Source: Torymus aiolomorphi
Lineage: Eukaryota > Arthropoda > Insecta > Hymenoptera > Torymidae
DNA length: 64,000 nt
Direction of reading: 5' to 3'
NCBI GenBank assembly: GCA_036365515.1
Contig: CM070876.1
Coordinates: 109,712,810 to 109,776,809, forward strand
The translations under genes and the position numbers were made by a program. The notes beneath the pieces are model-generated. The model saw only the letters and a list, made by a program, of their open reading frames with translations, had not been told where the DNA came from and searched no databases. How positions within the stretch are numbered: the stretch's first letter is position 1; each line of letters begins with the position of its first letter. Below are positions 10,334 to 21,450 of this stretch, one piece after another.

Positions 10334-11961
10334 TTAGGAATCTGATTTATTTAAATATCTATTTAATTTATTATATTGTTTACTAATAGTGTTAAAGTCT
10401 TCTTGTACATTAATGTTATTATTATTGATATTAATAAAAATATTTTCCGCAATTAATCTTTTAAAATTATTTGGTTCTTTATCTAAAATTTTAACATTAT
10501 CATAATCAAAACTATGTGAAAAATTATTTACATGAGTCGGAATTGGTAATATTTTGTCTAACGGGGTTTTTTTGTGCTCATATATTCTCTTTTTTAAACA
10601 TCTCTTTGTTTGGCCAACATAAGTGGCATTCCAATCCTTACACGCAATCTCGTATACCACATTGGTCTCACACCATTTTTCCAGCTTATCTTTACCTAAC
10701 TTAATAATGCTATTTAATTTGTTTGACATACAAGGAACTATAGTAAAACCATACTTTTTGAAGGAAGACTTACATGTAAAAAATAATTTATCATGAAACG
10801 GAATCGATATAACATTTTTGATTGTAGACATATTATTATTAAGTTTTGAATTGCCATAAGTGTGATATCTCACGCGATAACGAATACAACTATCAATAAA
10901 ATTATCAGGGTAGCTATTTTTGGCAAGTATTTTTTTAACCATAATCAAATTTTCATTATGAAATTGTTGGTGCGAAAGAAGAAGAGCTCTATCTACTAGA
11001 TTGTAAATGATATTGCGTTTTAATTGAATTGTGTGGTTTGAATTAAAATTTAAAACTCTATTAGTGTTTGTGGGTTTTTGATACCAATTAGTAATAATAC
11101 TATTATTAATTATTGTTAAAATGACATCAAGAAATGGAATCATGTTATTGTTATGTAACTCGTGTGTAAATTGTAAATATTTATTATAACTATTAAATTT
11201 GTTTAAAATTAGGTCTAGCTCTTCTTTTTCACACACAAAATTGTATCGTCAACATATCTAAAATAGAACAATGGTGAGATATTATGATTATTTTTTAATT
11301 CACTGAGAACTGTGATTTCTAAGTCTTCCATAACAATATCTGCAAATAACGGTGAAATCGGATAGCCAATGGGTGTACCAAAGATTTGTTTATAAATTAT
11401 ATTGTTAAACAGAAAGTAAGTATTGTCAAAAAGAAATTTAACTATGTATATTATGTTATCAAACGGAATTTTTGAGTGACATTGAATCTTATGAAACCGT
11501 TTATCTAAACTACACAAAACTAATTCTACCGGTATGTTAGTAAACAAAGAAATGACATCTAGAGAAACTAAAATATATCCATGGGGAACATATATATTCG
11601 TCACTTTTTCTTTTAAGGCAAAACTATTGTTAATATTTGAAGCAGGTTTATTAAAACAAAGTCTAAGGGTTTTTTCATTGATGTTAGCTAAAAAGTGAGT
11701 GGGACTATTTACAGTTGAGATAATTGGTCTTAAAGGTACATCTTTTTTGTGTATCTTAGGTAATCCATAAGCTCTAGGAAGAACCGTATTAGTTTGTGTT
11801 AATTTAAACCTATCATATTTGAATTCTAAGCAATCACTATCATTAAGATCTGTTAAAATATTATATACGTTTTTTTGCATTAATGTAAGAGGGTTCCTTT
11901 TTACAATTTTATAAGTATTTTTATCACTTAGTAGATTAGACATTTTTTCATAGTAATCATC
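10334..11961 (-). pseudogene. PLE 1 reverse transcriptase-GIY-YIG endonuclease, one frameshift
   Basis: The first frame (to 11215) carries RT motifs YGLPKIHKKD, SLDVISLFTNIP (first catalytic Asp), GTPIGYPISPLFADIV and FYFRYVDDTIL (catalytic YVDD). The second frame (11236-10334) continues the RT thumb (FLDVILT, NWYQKPT) and ends in a GIY-YIG domain: NVVYEIACKDWNATYVGQTK, then RCLKKRIYEHK, SHSFDYDNVKILD and a final Glu-containing helix. One frame break lies in an A5 run at about 11225-11229. The N-terminus is missing because of 5' truncation. The protein would nick target DNA and reverse transcribe the element. The single homopolymer break could be a sequencing error. Confidence 0.85.
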
Positions 11962-14900
11962 CAGGATGTATCTTAATTATATGTCCTAAAGGCCATCTGC
12001 AGGGAATCATGTTCTCCAATTTGACATTACAAATGTCTCCAACCTTAACGTTAGCCTTGGAAGCAGTCCACTTATTCCTCAGCTGCAAACTTAGCAAATA
12101 ATGCAACGACCAGGCTTTCCAAAAATCTTCCGTCATTTTCCTAATCATCTGCCAGCGGGTTAAACGGCCATCGTTGATGTCCAATAGCGAAGGTTCTGGA
12201 AGCAAATTGAGAGGCGCTCCTACTAAAAAGTGAGGTGGAGTGAGCATATCTAAATCGGTGGGATCATCACTTATTGGTTGAAGCGGACGTGAATTTAAAC
12301 ACGCTTAAATCTGAATTAAAGGAGTAGTGAGCTCTTTAAAGGTAAGCTTCGCTTCTCCCATGATTCCCGCAAATGAAATTTCACCATCTTTACTCCAGCC
12401 TCCCACAAGCCTCCAAAGTGTGGCGCACCAGCTGGATTAAATTTCCGCTCAGTTCGAAATTTAAGTAGCTCCTCCGCTATCTTTTTGTCACAAGCTCCCG
12501 CTTGCCGAAATAGCTCCCGAAGTTGGCGATCTGCACCAACAAAATTGGTTCCGCAGTCACTATAAAGGGTAGCACTAATTCCTCTATGCCCAACGAAGCG
12601 CTTGTAGACGGCGATGAATTTATCTGAAGAATAATCCGAGGCTACCTCAAGATGGACAGCGCGGGTGGCAAAACACACAAATATAACGATGTAGCCCTTG
12701 AAGGATTTAAAGCCTCGCCCTTTCGACAATCGCAACGATATCGGTCCAGCATAATCAACTCCTGCGTGAAGAAAAGCTCGGACAATGCGGACTCGATGAG
12801 CCGGCAAATCTCCCATCAGCTGAGTTGTGACAGCTGGTTTTTGCTTCCAGCAACTTACACATGACGAAACGATATTCTTCACCGCTAGTCTGCCATTAGC
12901 TATCCAATATCGCTGTCTTAAAGTACTTAAAACTTGCTGCGTGCCTCCGTGGAGTGTGCGCCAATGCATTTCTATAATCAACAATTGAGAAAGAGTTGAG
13001 TCCTTGGGCAAAATGAGTGGATGCTTATTTTCTTCATCTAGCATCGCATTCCTTAAGCGCCCACTAACGAGTAAGAGACCCGTCTCATCGATAAAGGGAT
13101 GTAACTTCAAAATTTTACTTCTCTTAGATAATTCTCGTTTATTCGCTAAAGTCTTCATCTCTTCGAAAAAGTGAAGAGTTTGCACGTGTCACCCAAAATA
13201 ATTCAGCCTTTAGCAACTGATTGGGGCTAATGACGCCAGCTTCTTGATGACGCTTGAGCACTGATGGATTTCGTAACATTGAAGTACCAAGCCGATTCTT
13301 TAAATTTGAAGCAAATTGTTGACATCGTGCAGTGACTCTTAATAATTTATCCAACGAAGAATATCGTTTTAATAAATCCCACTCGGGGTTCGATTTAGTC
13401 GCCACATGAGCTGTCCTTCGCTCCTCCGGATACTGATCTAAAGGAGAAAAATTAGTAGCAGCTCTCCAAGGATTGTTGGTGTTCCTTAAAAATTCCGGGC
13501 CAGCTAGCCAATAATCTGCACTCAGCAATCCATGGACACTTGTTCCCCTGGAAGCTAAATCAGCTGGGTTCGGGAACCCGACACATGTAACCATGTGGCG
13601 TCTGGGACAGCTTCTCCTATGGATGTGACTCTGTTTGCGACGTACGTCGTCCATCAGGTAGGATGACTCTGAATCCACGGCAAAGCTATCGTAGAGACCT
13701 TCCAAAGAAATTTCGGCACATCCTTCAGTGATAGAACTTGGACTTGATTTTTAACCAACTGGGCCAACATAAACGCGGCACTCAACTCTAACCGGGGTAG
13801 AGAAACTTGCTTTAGTGGCGCCATTCGAGTTTTAGAAACTAGAATATTGCAAGTAGATCTCGATTCCTTACCTCGTACAGGTAAATAAACTATGGCTGCC
13901 ATCGCTTTTTCCGAGGCGTCGGAGAACCCATGCAATTCCAATGCCGCATGCGATTCTGTATTTCCAACATGTCGAAGTATAGAAATCTGAGACAAGTCAG
14001 CCAATTGCCCAGTAATTCTTCTCCATTCTTCGGCTCGTTTCTCCGGAATTGGATCATTCCATTGGACTCCCATTGTCCAGAGGGATTGAAAAAAAATCTT
14101 GTAAGTTATGATAATAGGAGAGATCCAACCGAGCGGATCATAAAGTTTGGCGGCTGGAGCCAACACCATCCACTTTGTTAGAGTAGACGGCAACTCTGAG
14201 GGCCAATCGAGTTTATAAGTAAAAGTATCCAAGGCTGGATGCCAAACGAGATGTAAAACACTGTGAAGTTCCGTGTTTTCTATAGTACACAAGGATTGAG
14301 CCTCTACATCCTTATTAACCTTCTCAAGAAGCTGAGAATGATTTGCTGACCATTTATCAAGCTGAAATCCGCCCGCCCTAAGCAACTGTGAGAACTGCTC
14401 TTGTTGCAATTCAGATTCCTCTAAGCTATTCGTTCCACCATAAAAGTCATCCATATATGATCTTTTCTACAACACCTCCTTAGCTCGAGGAAATCTGTGT
14501 CCTTCATCTAGACAGAGCCGCTTCAGTGTTTTCAGCGCTTGATAAGGGGCGCAAATCAGACCATACGTGACGGTTCGAAGTCGAATAATTCGTATTTTAT
14601 CCTTTGGATGCTTGCGCCATAGAATCAATATAAAATCTTGGTCTTGAATGGCAATCAAAATCTGGCAAAACATCTTAACGATATCGGTCGACCAGACGTA
14701 AAGAAGCAGTCTCCACAGCTGTATTACATCCCGCAATTCTAGCAGTAGCTTTTGTCCAGCATATAAATAATCGTTGATATTAGGTCCCATCAAACTAACA
14801 GACCCATTAAATACTACTCGAATCTTTGCAGCTTTTCCGCTTCCTTTTAACACCCCGTGATGAGGTAGATAAAACGTCTTTTTTCCAACAAGATCTGATG

Positions 14901-15284
14901 GGTCGACATATTCAGCATGTCCTAACTGGATATATTCATCGATAAAATCGCTGTTAATCTAAAGAAATTTTCATCAGAGGCAAACCTCTTTTCCATGCGG
15001 AGCAGCATGCTTTCTGCGGTATGATAAGAATCTGCTAACTGTGATACCTTGTGGTTAAAAGGCAGGCGAAGAATATACCTTCCATCCTTGTCTCTCCGCA
15101 CAGTCTGCTCATAATGAGCTTCGCAGTCAAGTTCCTCTTGAGTTAAAGATGCCATCTTATTTCCAGGGATTTCCTCTTGTTCCCAGAACTTGTTCAGAGC
15201 CCGAAGTAATTCTTCATTTGTTACAATCGAATGACACTTGGATGTAGGCCTCTTGTGCGAACCCGGGAATGTGCCTGAGAGAAT
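11957..15284 (-). pseudogene. BEL/Pao pol (RT, RNase H, integrase), multiply broken
   Basis: Continues the frame of the gag-protease gene after a TAG at 15285. Order on the minus strand: RT start (LTQEELDCEAHYEQTVRRD), RT core with SYMDDFYGG, RNase H (LELHGFSDASEKA, then SLPRLELSAAF), integrase zinc finger (HWRTLHGG ending CVSC), catalytic core with AGVDYAGPI, LYSDCGTNF and PHFGGLWEAGVK, and the distal domain ending KIHPG. Lesions seen: frameshifts near 14960, 13580, 13170 and 12340; stops TAG at about 14455, TGA at 13654 and TAA near 12308. The end is cut off by the PLE at 11957, and no 3' LTR follows. Confidence 0.88.
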
Positions 15285-17111
15285 CTATCCCAAGGTAGTT
15301 TCTTGAGCAACGATCTGGGAAGTAAGATTCTTACGCAAGCCTGAGAGAATTATATGCGTGTAAACATCCAATCCGAGGATCATGTCTATCGGTACATCTG
15401 ATGTATAGTGGGCATCGGCAAGTTCCAGTTCCTTCAGAAAATCCAAGTTCGTGGGGACACAATGTCGAGGTGGTAAATAATCCGTTAGCTTAGGTAGCAC
15501 TAATGCTGAGACAGATAAATGAAAGTCTACGCTATGCCTTGAAGATATGTCCACCGACACCTGTGATCTTACCACTTGAGAAACCCCACCGCCTATGCCT
15601 CCCACCGCAATGCTAGCCGGTCGTTTGGTTGCTTGCAAAAGTTGCACAATTGACTCCTTGATAAACGACGCATCCGAGCAAGGATCAATGAGAGCTCGAA
15701 GCAACGCCTTTTTCCCATTTGCTGTGACCACTACTTGCACAGTAGCCATTAAAATGAACCTCCGACTATCCGTGTCGTTGGAGTTTGAGGTGTGGACGTT
15801 TGCGGGATGCTCATCAAATTCTTCAACTTGATTATTTTCTTGAGACGTGTCATGCGTCGTTGGAGTAAGAGTCGTATTCGCTTCGACTTTAGCATTTGCG
15901 TTGCTTACAAAATGCAAAATGGAGTGATGCCGACCGTGACAATGATAGCATGTCTTCTTCGAACGACAGTCTCGAACTCCTTGCGATCCTAGACAATTAT
16001 AAGACAAACGGTTATTCGTAATAAAATCCTTCCTTGAACTTACATTTAATGCCTTAAAGCCTTCGCAGGCGGCAATATAATGTCCTTGCTTACAGTATTT
16101 ACATTCCATACCAGCCTGTTGCTGAAGTGTGTTGTGCGCAGAGACCTTACCGTTATTTTCTCTCGTTGCCTGAGATTTGTTCGGTGCGCTCGAAGCCATC
16201 GTTTTCAGAAGGGAGTCCTGACCATGTTCGATCGACTTCAAGGCTTGAATCCGGGAAGTCAAAAATTTCTCCATTTCCTTATAAGTAGACGGCGTAGTAT
16301 TATTCGCCACCGTGGTCTCCCAGTCACGCCGAGATTTAGGGTCCAAACTTTGTACCGTAAGATAAACCAGAAAATCGTCCCAATACTGCACGGGTCGTTT
16401 GAGCGCGGTGAGAATTTCGATGACATCGTTAGTCGTTACTTTTAGCGAGTTAAGCCCTTGTTCGGACTCCCTGAGCAGCGGCTGCATCCGTAAAAGCGAG
16501 TTTAGGCAAGAGTTAACGATTAACCTCCTATTATCATACTGATCCGTAAGCTTTTGCCACGCGCGAGCATAATTCTCCGAAGTAACTGGTAGATTTTTAA
16601 TCAATTGCGCGGCTTCCCCTGATAAACTAGCTTTCAAGTACTGCAGGCGATCAACGTCCGTTAAATCCCCGTCTCTGGTCATCGATCGAAACACATCCTT
16701 AAACGACGCCCACTGAGTATAATTACCTGAGAACTTAGGCAACTCCATATGAGGTAACTTACGATAGTGCAGCCGAGTCGATAATGCTGAAGTATTGTTT
16801 TGATCGGTTGGGGCGCTAGATGCAGCTTCGCACTCATATAGCGCGTCGAGCAAAAGACCGCGCTGTTCTAAAAACATCTCCTCAGCTTCCTCCAGCCAAC
16901 CATTGAAATATGGCAAAGTGGCATTGCCTAAGGTTTTTACCTTCTCGATGTCTTCGTCGAGTGCTCGAATTTCAGCCCAGCGTGCTTTCAATCCTCTTAA
17001 ATATGACTCGACATTGCCTTTTCTTAAACCCTTTTTCCTCATGTTCGTATTCGTCTTCTTGAGTATCTTTAGAACCTTCTCCTGTTTAGAGATAGCTTTG
17101 GCTAACTTCAT
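15285..17111 (-). CDS. BEL/Pao gag-protease
   Basis: 608 codons from ATG at 17111. Residues 1-110 are a charged helical region. A DUF1759-type gag domain follows (LPKFSGNYTQWASFKDVF, then LKASLSGEAAQLI). Two CCHC-like zinc knuckles appear (CKYCKQGHYIAAC and CYHCHGRHHS), then a DUF1758-type aspartic protease with LLRALIDPCSDASFI; the usual Asp-Ser/Thr-Gly at the active site reads Asp-Pro-Cys here, which may make it inactive. The frame ends at TAG 15285 where a Trp codon is expected in the family, so it once ran on into RT. Gag packages RNA and the protease matures the particle. Confidence 0.85.
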   Translation of the reverse strand: MKLAKAISKQEKVLKILKKTNTNMRKKGLRKGNVESYLRGLKARWAEIRALDEDIEKVKTLGNATLPYFNGWLEEAEEMFLEQRGLLLDALYECEAASSAPTDQNNTSALSTRLHYRKLPHMELPKFSGNYTQWASFKDVFRSMTRDGDLTDVDRLQYLKASLSGEAAQLIKNLPVTSENYARAWQKLTDQYDNRRLIVNSCLNSLLRMQPLLRESEQGLNSLKVTTNDVIEILTALKRPVQYWDDFLVYLTVQSLDPKSRRDWETTVANNTTPSTYKEMEKFLTSRIQALKSIEHGQDSLLKTMASSAPNKSQATRENNGKVSAHNTLQQQAGMECKYCKQGHYIAACEGFKALNVSSRKDFITNNRLSYNCLGSQGVRDCRSKKTCYHCHGRHHSILHFVSNANAKVEANTTLTPTTHDTSQENNQVEEFDEHPANVHTSNSNDTDSRRFILMATVQVVVTANGKKALLRALIDPCSDASFIKESIVQLLQATKRPASIAVGGIGGGVSQVVRSQVSVDISSRHSVDFHLSVSALVLPKLTDYLPPRHCVPTNLDFLKELELADAHYTSDVPIDMILGLDVYTHIILSGLRKNLTSQIVAQETTLG

Positions 17112-17990
17112 TGTGAAAAAAAAGCAAGAAAAAAATAAAAAGCGAAAAATATATAAATAAAAATATTACTAGTTTTTGCCCGAAACGTTAAAATTTTATT
17201 GATTCAATAGCGATACATCCGTTTCAATGCCTAGATAAATCGAGAGCAACCAAAAGTCGAACCGTGAGATTTTACTTTTCACGACAATTATATCCAAACC
17301 GTTGAGTGCGAGAGCAAATCAATTTTTAATTCCCTGCGAAACCTTGACTATCAACCTTTTCGATCCTTTTCTTATACGTTGAAGGTTACCGTCGCGGTTA
17401 TCCAACACCCATCAAAACAACGCTTCGGTCTACTCGTAATGTAAACATACACGGTCATCATCGAAAGCCTTTGTTCTATAACAATCCTCGAATAACACTC
17501 GCTTGAATTTTTCACTCAACCGTCTCACTTAATTTCTAGATTATTCTTACTGCTACTCCTTATGTTATTTCGTTAAAACCTTCACACCGAAGATCCGGCT
17601 CGAAGGACCAATGGTTAATGTTTGAAAGTTGATAAAATCACTCAAGGAAAAGAAATGAGAAAAAGAATCAAGGTTTTCTATTTAAACCCGAAAAGCATAA
17701 AGGAGTAGTAGGGGTGACTAAGTTTTAACACTTATTTTCATTTCATAAAAATACATTTATTAATAAAACCAAACACACTTTATTCCGCATCGTTTTCGCA
17801 ATTTTTACAATAATATTTCAGTCACGCATTGCAGGTTGAGAAAAAAAGGTATTTATCGCTAACGATTTCCAATAAGGCCTAATAGTTAAAACGCAACGCG
17901 ACCCATGCTCGCTCGCCCGCGGTTGCTCTCGCACAAACTCACACCGACGCTCTCCTTTCGAATTACGATAACCCATAGAGGGCCTTACAA
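17112..17990 (-). other. Probable 5' LTR/leader of the BEL/Pao element
   Basis: No gene is seen between the gag start and the Helitron fragment. Read on the minus strand, a TGTAAGGCCCTCTATGGG at about 17989 could be the LTR start. The region just upstream of gag is A-rich. There is no second LTR to compare because the 3' end of the element is gone, so the borders are guesses. Confidence 0.35.
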
Positions 17991-18002
17991 GAAATGCCGC
18001 GA

Positions 18003-18703
18003 AATTCGAACCCCAATTTTCACCAATATATGAAAAGATAAATTGTAGTATATCAATAAATAGTGTTATATTAACATCACATAATGAAGATGCAAATATT
18101 TTAAATAATAAAGTTTTAAAAATATTAAATATTGAAGAAAATACGTATTATAGTTTAGATTATGCTACACATAAAGATGTAGATTTATCTGATGATAACA
18201 TCCATATTAATTACCATATTGAAACTTTAAATAATATACGTGAAGGACTACCACCACATAAATTAAAACTTAAAATAAATACTATTATAATGTTAATAAG
18301 AAATTTAAGTATTAACGATGGGTTATGTAATGGAACACGATTAAAAATTACTAAATTATTTAAATACAACATAGAAGCAGAAATAATAACAGGTAAAAAA
18401 TCTGGAAATATAGTTTTTATCCCTCGGATTACGTTAAACACTAGCAATTCTTCATCATTACCGTTTATTTTATATAGAAAACAATTTCCTTTAATATTAG
18501 CGCTTGCTATGACTATTAATATATCACTAGGTCAAAGTTTTGATAGTGTTGAAATATATATTAGAAGACATTTATTTTCTCATGGTCAAGTATATGTAGC
18601 ATTATCAAGATGTAGAAACAGAGATAAAATTTTTATTGAAAATAATTCAGAAAATAAAGAAGAAATTATAAATATCGTTTGGGAAGAAATTTTTTATACT
18701 TAA
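18003..18703 (+). pseudogene. Helitron helicase (PIF1-like) C-terminal fragment
   Basis: An open frame runs from about 18003 to a TAA at 18701-18703, well upstream of its first ATG-containing stretch. It contains VILTSHNEDANILNNKVLKI, REGLPPHKLKLKINTIIMLI, then LCNGTRLKI, FIPRITLN and ISLGQSFDSVEIYI, ending FSHGQVYVALSRCRNRDK. These are the last helicase motifs of SF1 PIF1-like helicases as found in Helitron Rep-helicase proteins, which unwind DNA during rolling-circle transposition. In motif V the usual AMTINKSQGQ reads AMTINISLGQ, changing key residues. The Rep domain and the first helicase motifs are absent, so this is a fragment in AT-biased codons. Confidence 0.8.
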
Positions 18704-19115
18704 TTTTTTTTTTAAATTACATAAAATTAATTAAAAACAATACAACTATTATAAAAAAATATATTACTATTAGGGAACAAAAATAAAAAAATGTCTTTAC
18801 CTTTAACTAAAGAAATAATTTAAGTCTGAAACATTCTTTATTTTCACCCATAATGTGTATATATATATTTTTTACTTAACAGAAAATACAAAATTTGAGA
18901 TCAGGTTAAAGTAATACTTCCAGTCGCTAGACAAACAAAAATCATTAAACTGAAAGTATTTAATTTACAAACATTTTTCATTTTAGAACATATCGGCTAC
19001 ATATAACGAAAGTAAATTATAAATGACAACAATATATTTTTTCATTATTCAATAATAATAATAAATACATAATAAATTATTAGTTTTAGACTATTTAGAA
19101 TATGAACAAAATTTT

Positions 19116-19292
19116 ATGGAATACATGATTAATTTAGAATCAGATCAAATTATTGAAAAAGATAAATTAAGGAAACTAAATCATCAGTCAAAACAAATAA
19201 GAAAACAACAGAACAATAAAAATATAAAACTCAAAATTGGAAAAGTTAAAGTTGAACAAATTTTAGAAAGATTTAAAAATCTTTCTTTATAA
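19116..19292 (+). CDS. Small Lys/Asn-rich hypothetical ORF
   Basis: 58 codons from ATG 19116 to TAA 19290-19292, and the same frame is open for some 10 codons further upstream. The peptide (MEYMINLESDQIIEKDKLRK at the start, ending QILERFKNLSL) is charged and predicted helical. It lies about 400 bp past the Helitron helicase fragment in the same orientation and with the same AT bias, so it may be a second remnant of that element. No family is recognised. The gap 18710-19080 is AT-rich and featureless. Confidence 0.25.
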   Translation: MEYMINLESDQIIEKDKLRKLNHQSKQIRKQQNNKNIKLKIGKVKVEQILERFKNLSL

Positions 19293-19403
19293 TAATTGAA
19301 ATTTTGTTTTTTAGGTAAATTTTTATATAATTATTAATTAATTAATTTTTTAAATTAATTTTTACTTAATTAAAACAATAATATTTTTTCTTTCATTTAG
19401 GAC

Positions 19404-19866
19404 AATGGAATATATATGGAAGCGTCCAGCAGAAACGGGCCACCGAGCGCGCGCGGTGCCTTTTTTCGCGTAAAAGGACCTCTGTTTAACTCGCTCATAA
19501 TCGTATGCTGCGTCTTTGAAAAAAAAACCAAGCACCTATATCGATAGATTTTTTTCTGTTCTTTCCAATTGCGCCATTGTTTTTATTGCGAAACGCGTTC
19601 TTCCGGACGAAAACTCGAGTTGAATATTGAAAGCCATTTTTCTCAAAGTATATCATGTTTTTTTTTTCAAAATAAACTACACCATTGGAAAGTACAACTC
19701 TTAAGCTTCAAAACCCTATCTTGGAGAAGTTGGAGAAATAAAGGGTTTAAAAGTAACAACATGAAAAAGGACATATATCGATAGATTTTTTCCTGCTCTT
19801 TCCAATGGTGCTATTATTTTTATTCCGAAATGCTTCCTTCTAGTTGAAAATTCCATTTGAATGTTT
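19404..19866. repeat. Foldback repeat, left arm (outer part)
   Basis: Begins GGAAGCGTCCAGCAGAAACG and is the reverse complement of the block ending at about 30608. It contains CTATCGATA words, GCGTTCTTCCGGACG and TTGGAGAAGTTGGAG. Compared with the right arm it lacks an internal stretch of roughly 110 bp (the AGTTCTTTTTTCAGAGACTT module). It is interrupted at 19867 by the gypsy insertion and resumes at 27698. Confidence 0.75.
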
Positions 19867-20736
19867 TGTAACGTACCGAAGTAATGACAACTCTCAGATT
19901 TGAGTATTTACTTTAACACTTGAGTTTATTTAAATGTAGTTAGGTGTCGTTACTTGGTAGAGTATAATAATTTTTAAGAGTTCATGTACTGGACTCGAGC
20001 ATATATCGATTTAGGAATTTTTCCTCTGTTCTCGGGTAAGATACCGGCGCGCAGTGTGCCGGAGTCCGTGCCGTAGATACAGATAGAAGGTAGGTGGGCT
20101 ATGCAGGTTAGTAGTTAGCGCTGATTGGCTGCTACCGTGCTGCGTCGGAATCGGGTAAATAGTCGGCGCAGAGGGCCTTCTATCGTGCCGAGAGATAGGA
20201 TTGCCGGGTAAATAGTCAGCGCAGAGGGCCTTCTATCGTGCCGTGGGAGGTAGGTAAGGTAGAGTTCCTTGAGTATGCCAGGGTTAGGTATATGATTTGA
20301 CAAATAGTATATCTATAAGTATGATATTCAATGAGTTTATTTGTATGGAAATGAAATTAGATTACAATAGAATATTTACAAAGTTTAACGAGCGCAAGGG
20401 GTCCCCAGCATCACTCACCTAACAGCAATGCTTATCGGTCAGTGTTCAAGGCAAGCTCGGACACAAGTGCGTGCCGATTCCGAGAATCGGAGCCCTTTAT
20501 ATACTAGTCGATTGTCTGGTCTTCTCTCTTGCGCATGACAATATTTATGTTTACACGGTGACGTCAGAGACGATGTATAAATAAATGAATAAAATTTTCG
20601 CTGGCGCACGCAATCGCATGTTTGTATACATTTGTGCCTTTGGTTTGTTTATATTTTGATCTCGCGTTTATGAATGGGAAAATTTGCATATAACATGAAT
20701 GGATGCGTATACTATGAACTGGTCGTGTCCGTCACA
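19867..20736 (-). repeat. Gypsy 3' LTR (870 bp)
   Basis: Starts TGTAACGTACCG and ends GTCACA in plus orientation (5'-TGTGAC...GTTACA-3' on the element strand). It contains a tandem pair of GGGTAAATAGTC plus GCGCAGAGGGCC words at about 20154 and 20216. Differences from the other LTR are a C/G at about 20403 and two changes near 20425. Confidence 0.95.
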
Positions 20737-20752
20737 TTGCCCCCCAAATTAA
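20737..20752 (-). other. Gypsy polypurine tract
   Basis: On the element strand AATTTGGGGGGCAA lies directly against the 3' LTR, the position of the plus-strand primer in LTR retrotransposons. The G6 run is the core; its exact borders are inferred. Confidence 0.6.
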
Positions 20753-20828
20753 ATGGTTCTGTTCGGAAAATGAATACAATAGAAACCTTTAATTTTGACT
20801 AAGTTTTTATTTGCGCTATGTACAAAAA

Positions 20829-21332
20829 TCAGAAAGTGATAGCACCCTGGTACGTTTCATTTCTTCGTTTTTTTTGTGAAGACGGCGATGGCTCTGGCGG
20901 TGATGACGTTGGTGGTGGGTCCGGCAAAAATTCCGGGGACAACGGGCTTATAGGGCGTGGCACGTTCTGCATACGTCGGGCGATTTGACGTAATCTTAAG
21001 TATTCGTCAATTGGAGGACGACGTATGGGCGTCGGCACATACTCCTTTACTACGTGCCGAGATGTAGATGGAGTTGGTGGTGGAGTTGGTGGTGGATCTA
21101 CCTTGCTCTCCCTGGTGGTTTGGGTGGACCGGTTGACCATGTACGGTTTCGCCTGTACCGCTCGTCCGCTCCGGTATGCGCCGTGCGTTGTTGGCCATGG
21201 CTTCCCTGATGCGCTTCTCCGCGCTGAGCACTTAATGTGCCACGGGGGCCACACCACCGTACCACTTTGAACCGCGGTATCGCGTTTCGAGAAATTTTCC
21301 CGTTCAGTACCTTGCTCGGGCATGTTTGACAA
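20829..21332 (-). CDS. Gypsy third ORF, proline-rich basic protein of unknown function
   Basis: 167 codons between the pol stop and the 3' LTR, the place where env or accessory genes sit in insect gypsy elements. No signal peptide or membrane span is seen, so it is not a normal Env. The N-terminal half has a WPPWHIKCSARRS segment, the middle is Pro/Thr/Ser-rich (DPPPTPPPTPSTSR), and the C-terminus has a short basic cluster (QKKRRNETYQGAITF) that could be a nuclear signal. Other frames overlap, but this is the longest and begins at an ATG. Function unknown; given the youth of the element, an open frame of this length is weak evidence for coding. Confidence 0.45.
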   Translation of the reverse strand: MSNMPEQGTERENFSKRDTAVQSGTVVWPPWHIKCSARRSASGKPWPTTHGAYRSGRAVQAKPYMVNRSTQTTRESKVDPPPTPPPTPSTSRHVVKEYVPTPIRRPPIDEYLRLRQIARRMQNVPRPISPLSPEFLPDPPPTSSPPEPSPSSQKKRRNETYQGAITF

Positions 21333-21450
21333 ACGACTGACATCATATGGCTCGATTTTAATTTTTCTTGAAATTCTTATTTACATTTATTCTGCTACGA
21401 GTTTCGGTGTATGTTTACCTTCACCGAGACCCTTAGTAAACAATAAATAC

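Larger units (their letters stand above)
9930..11961 (-). mobile_element. Penelope-like element 1, 5'-truncated
   Basis: The minus strand encodes reverse transcriptase followed by a GIY-YIG endonuclease, the defining order of endonuclease-bearing Penelope-like elements. The 3' region holds a hammerhead-like motif at 9953-10004. The 5' end is truncated inside the RT N-terminus at about 11957-11965, where it abuts BEL/Pao integrase sequence. Between the stop codon and the hammerhead motif (10005-10333) the DNA is AT-rich and non-coding. Confidence 0.85.
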
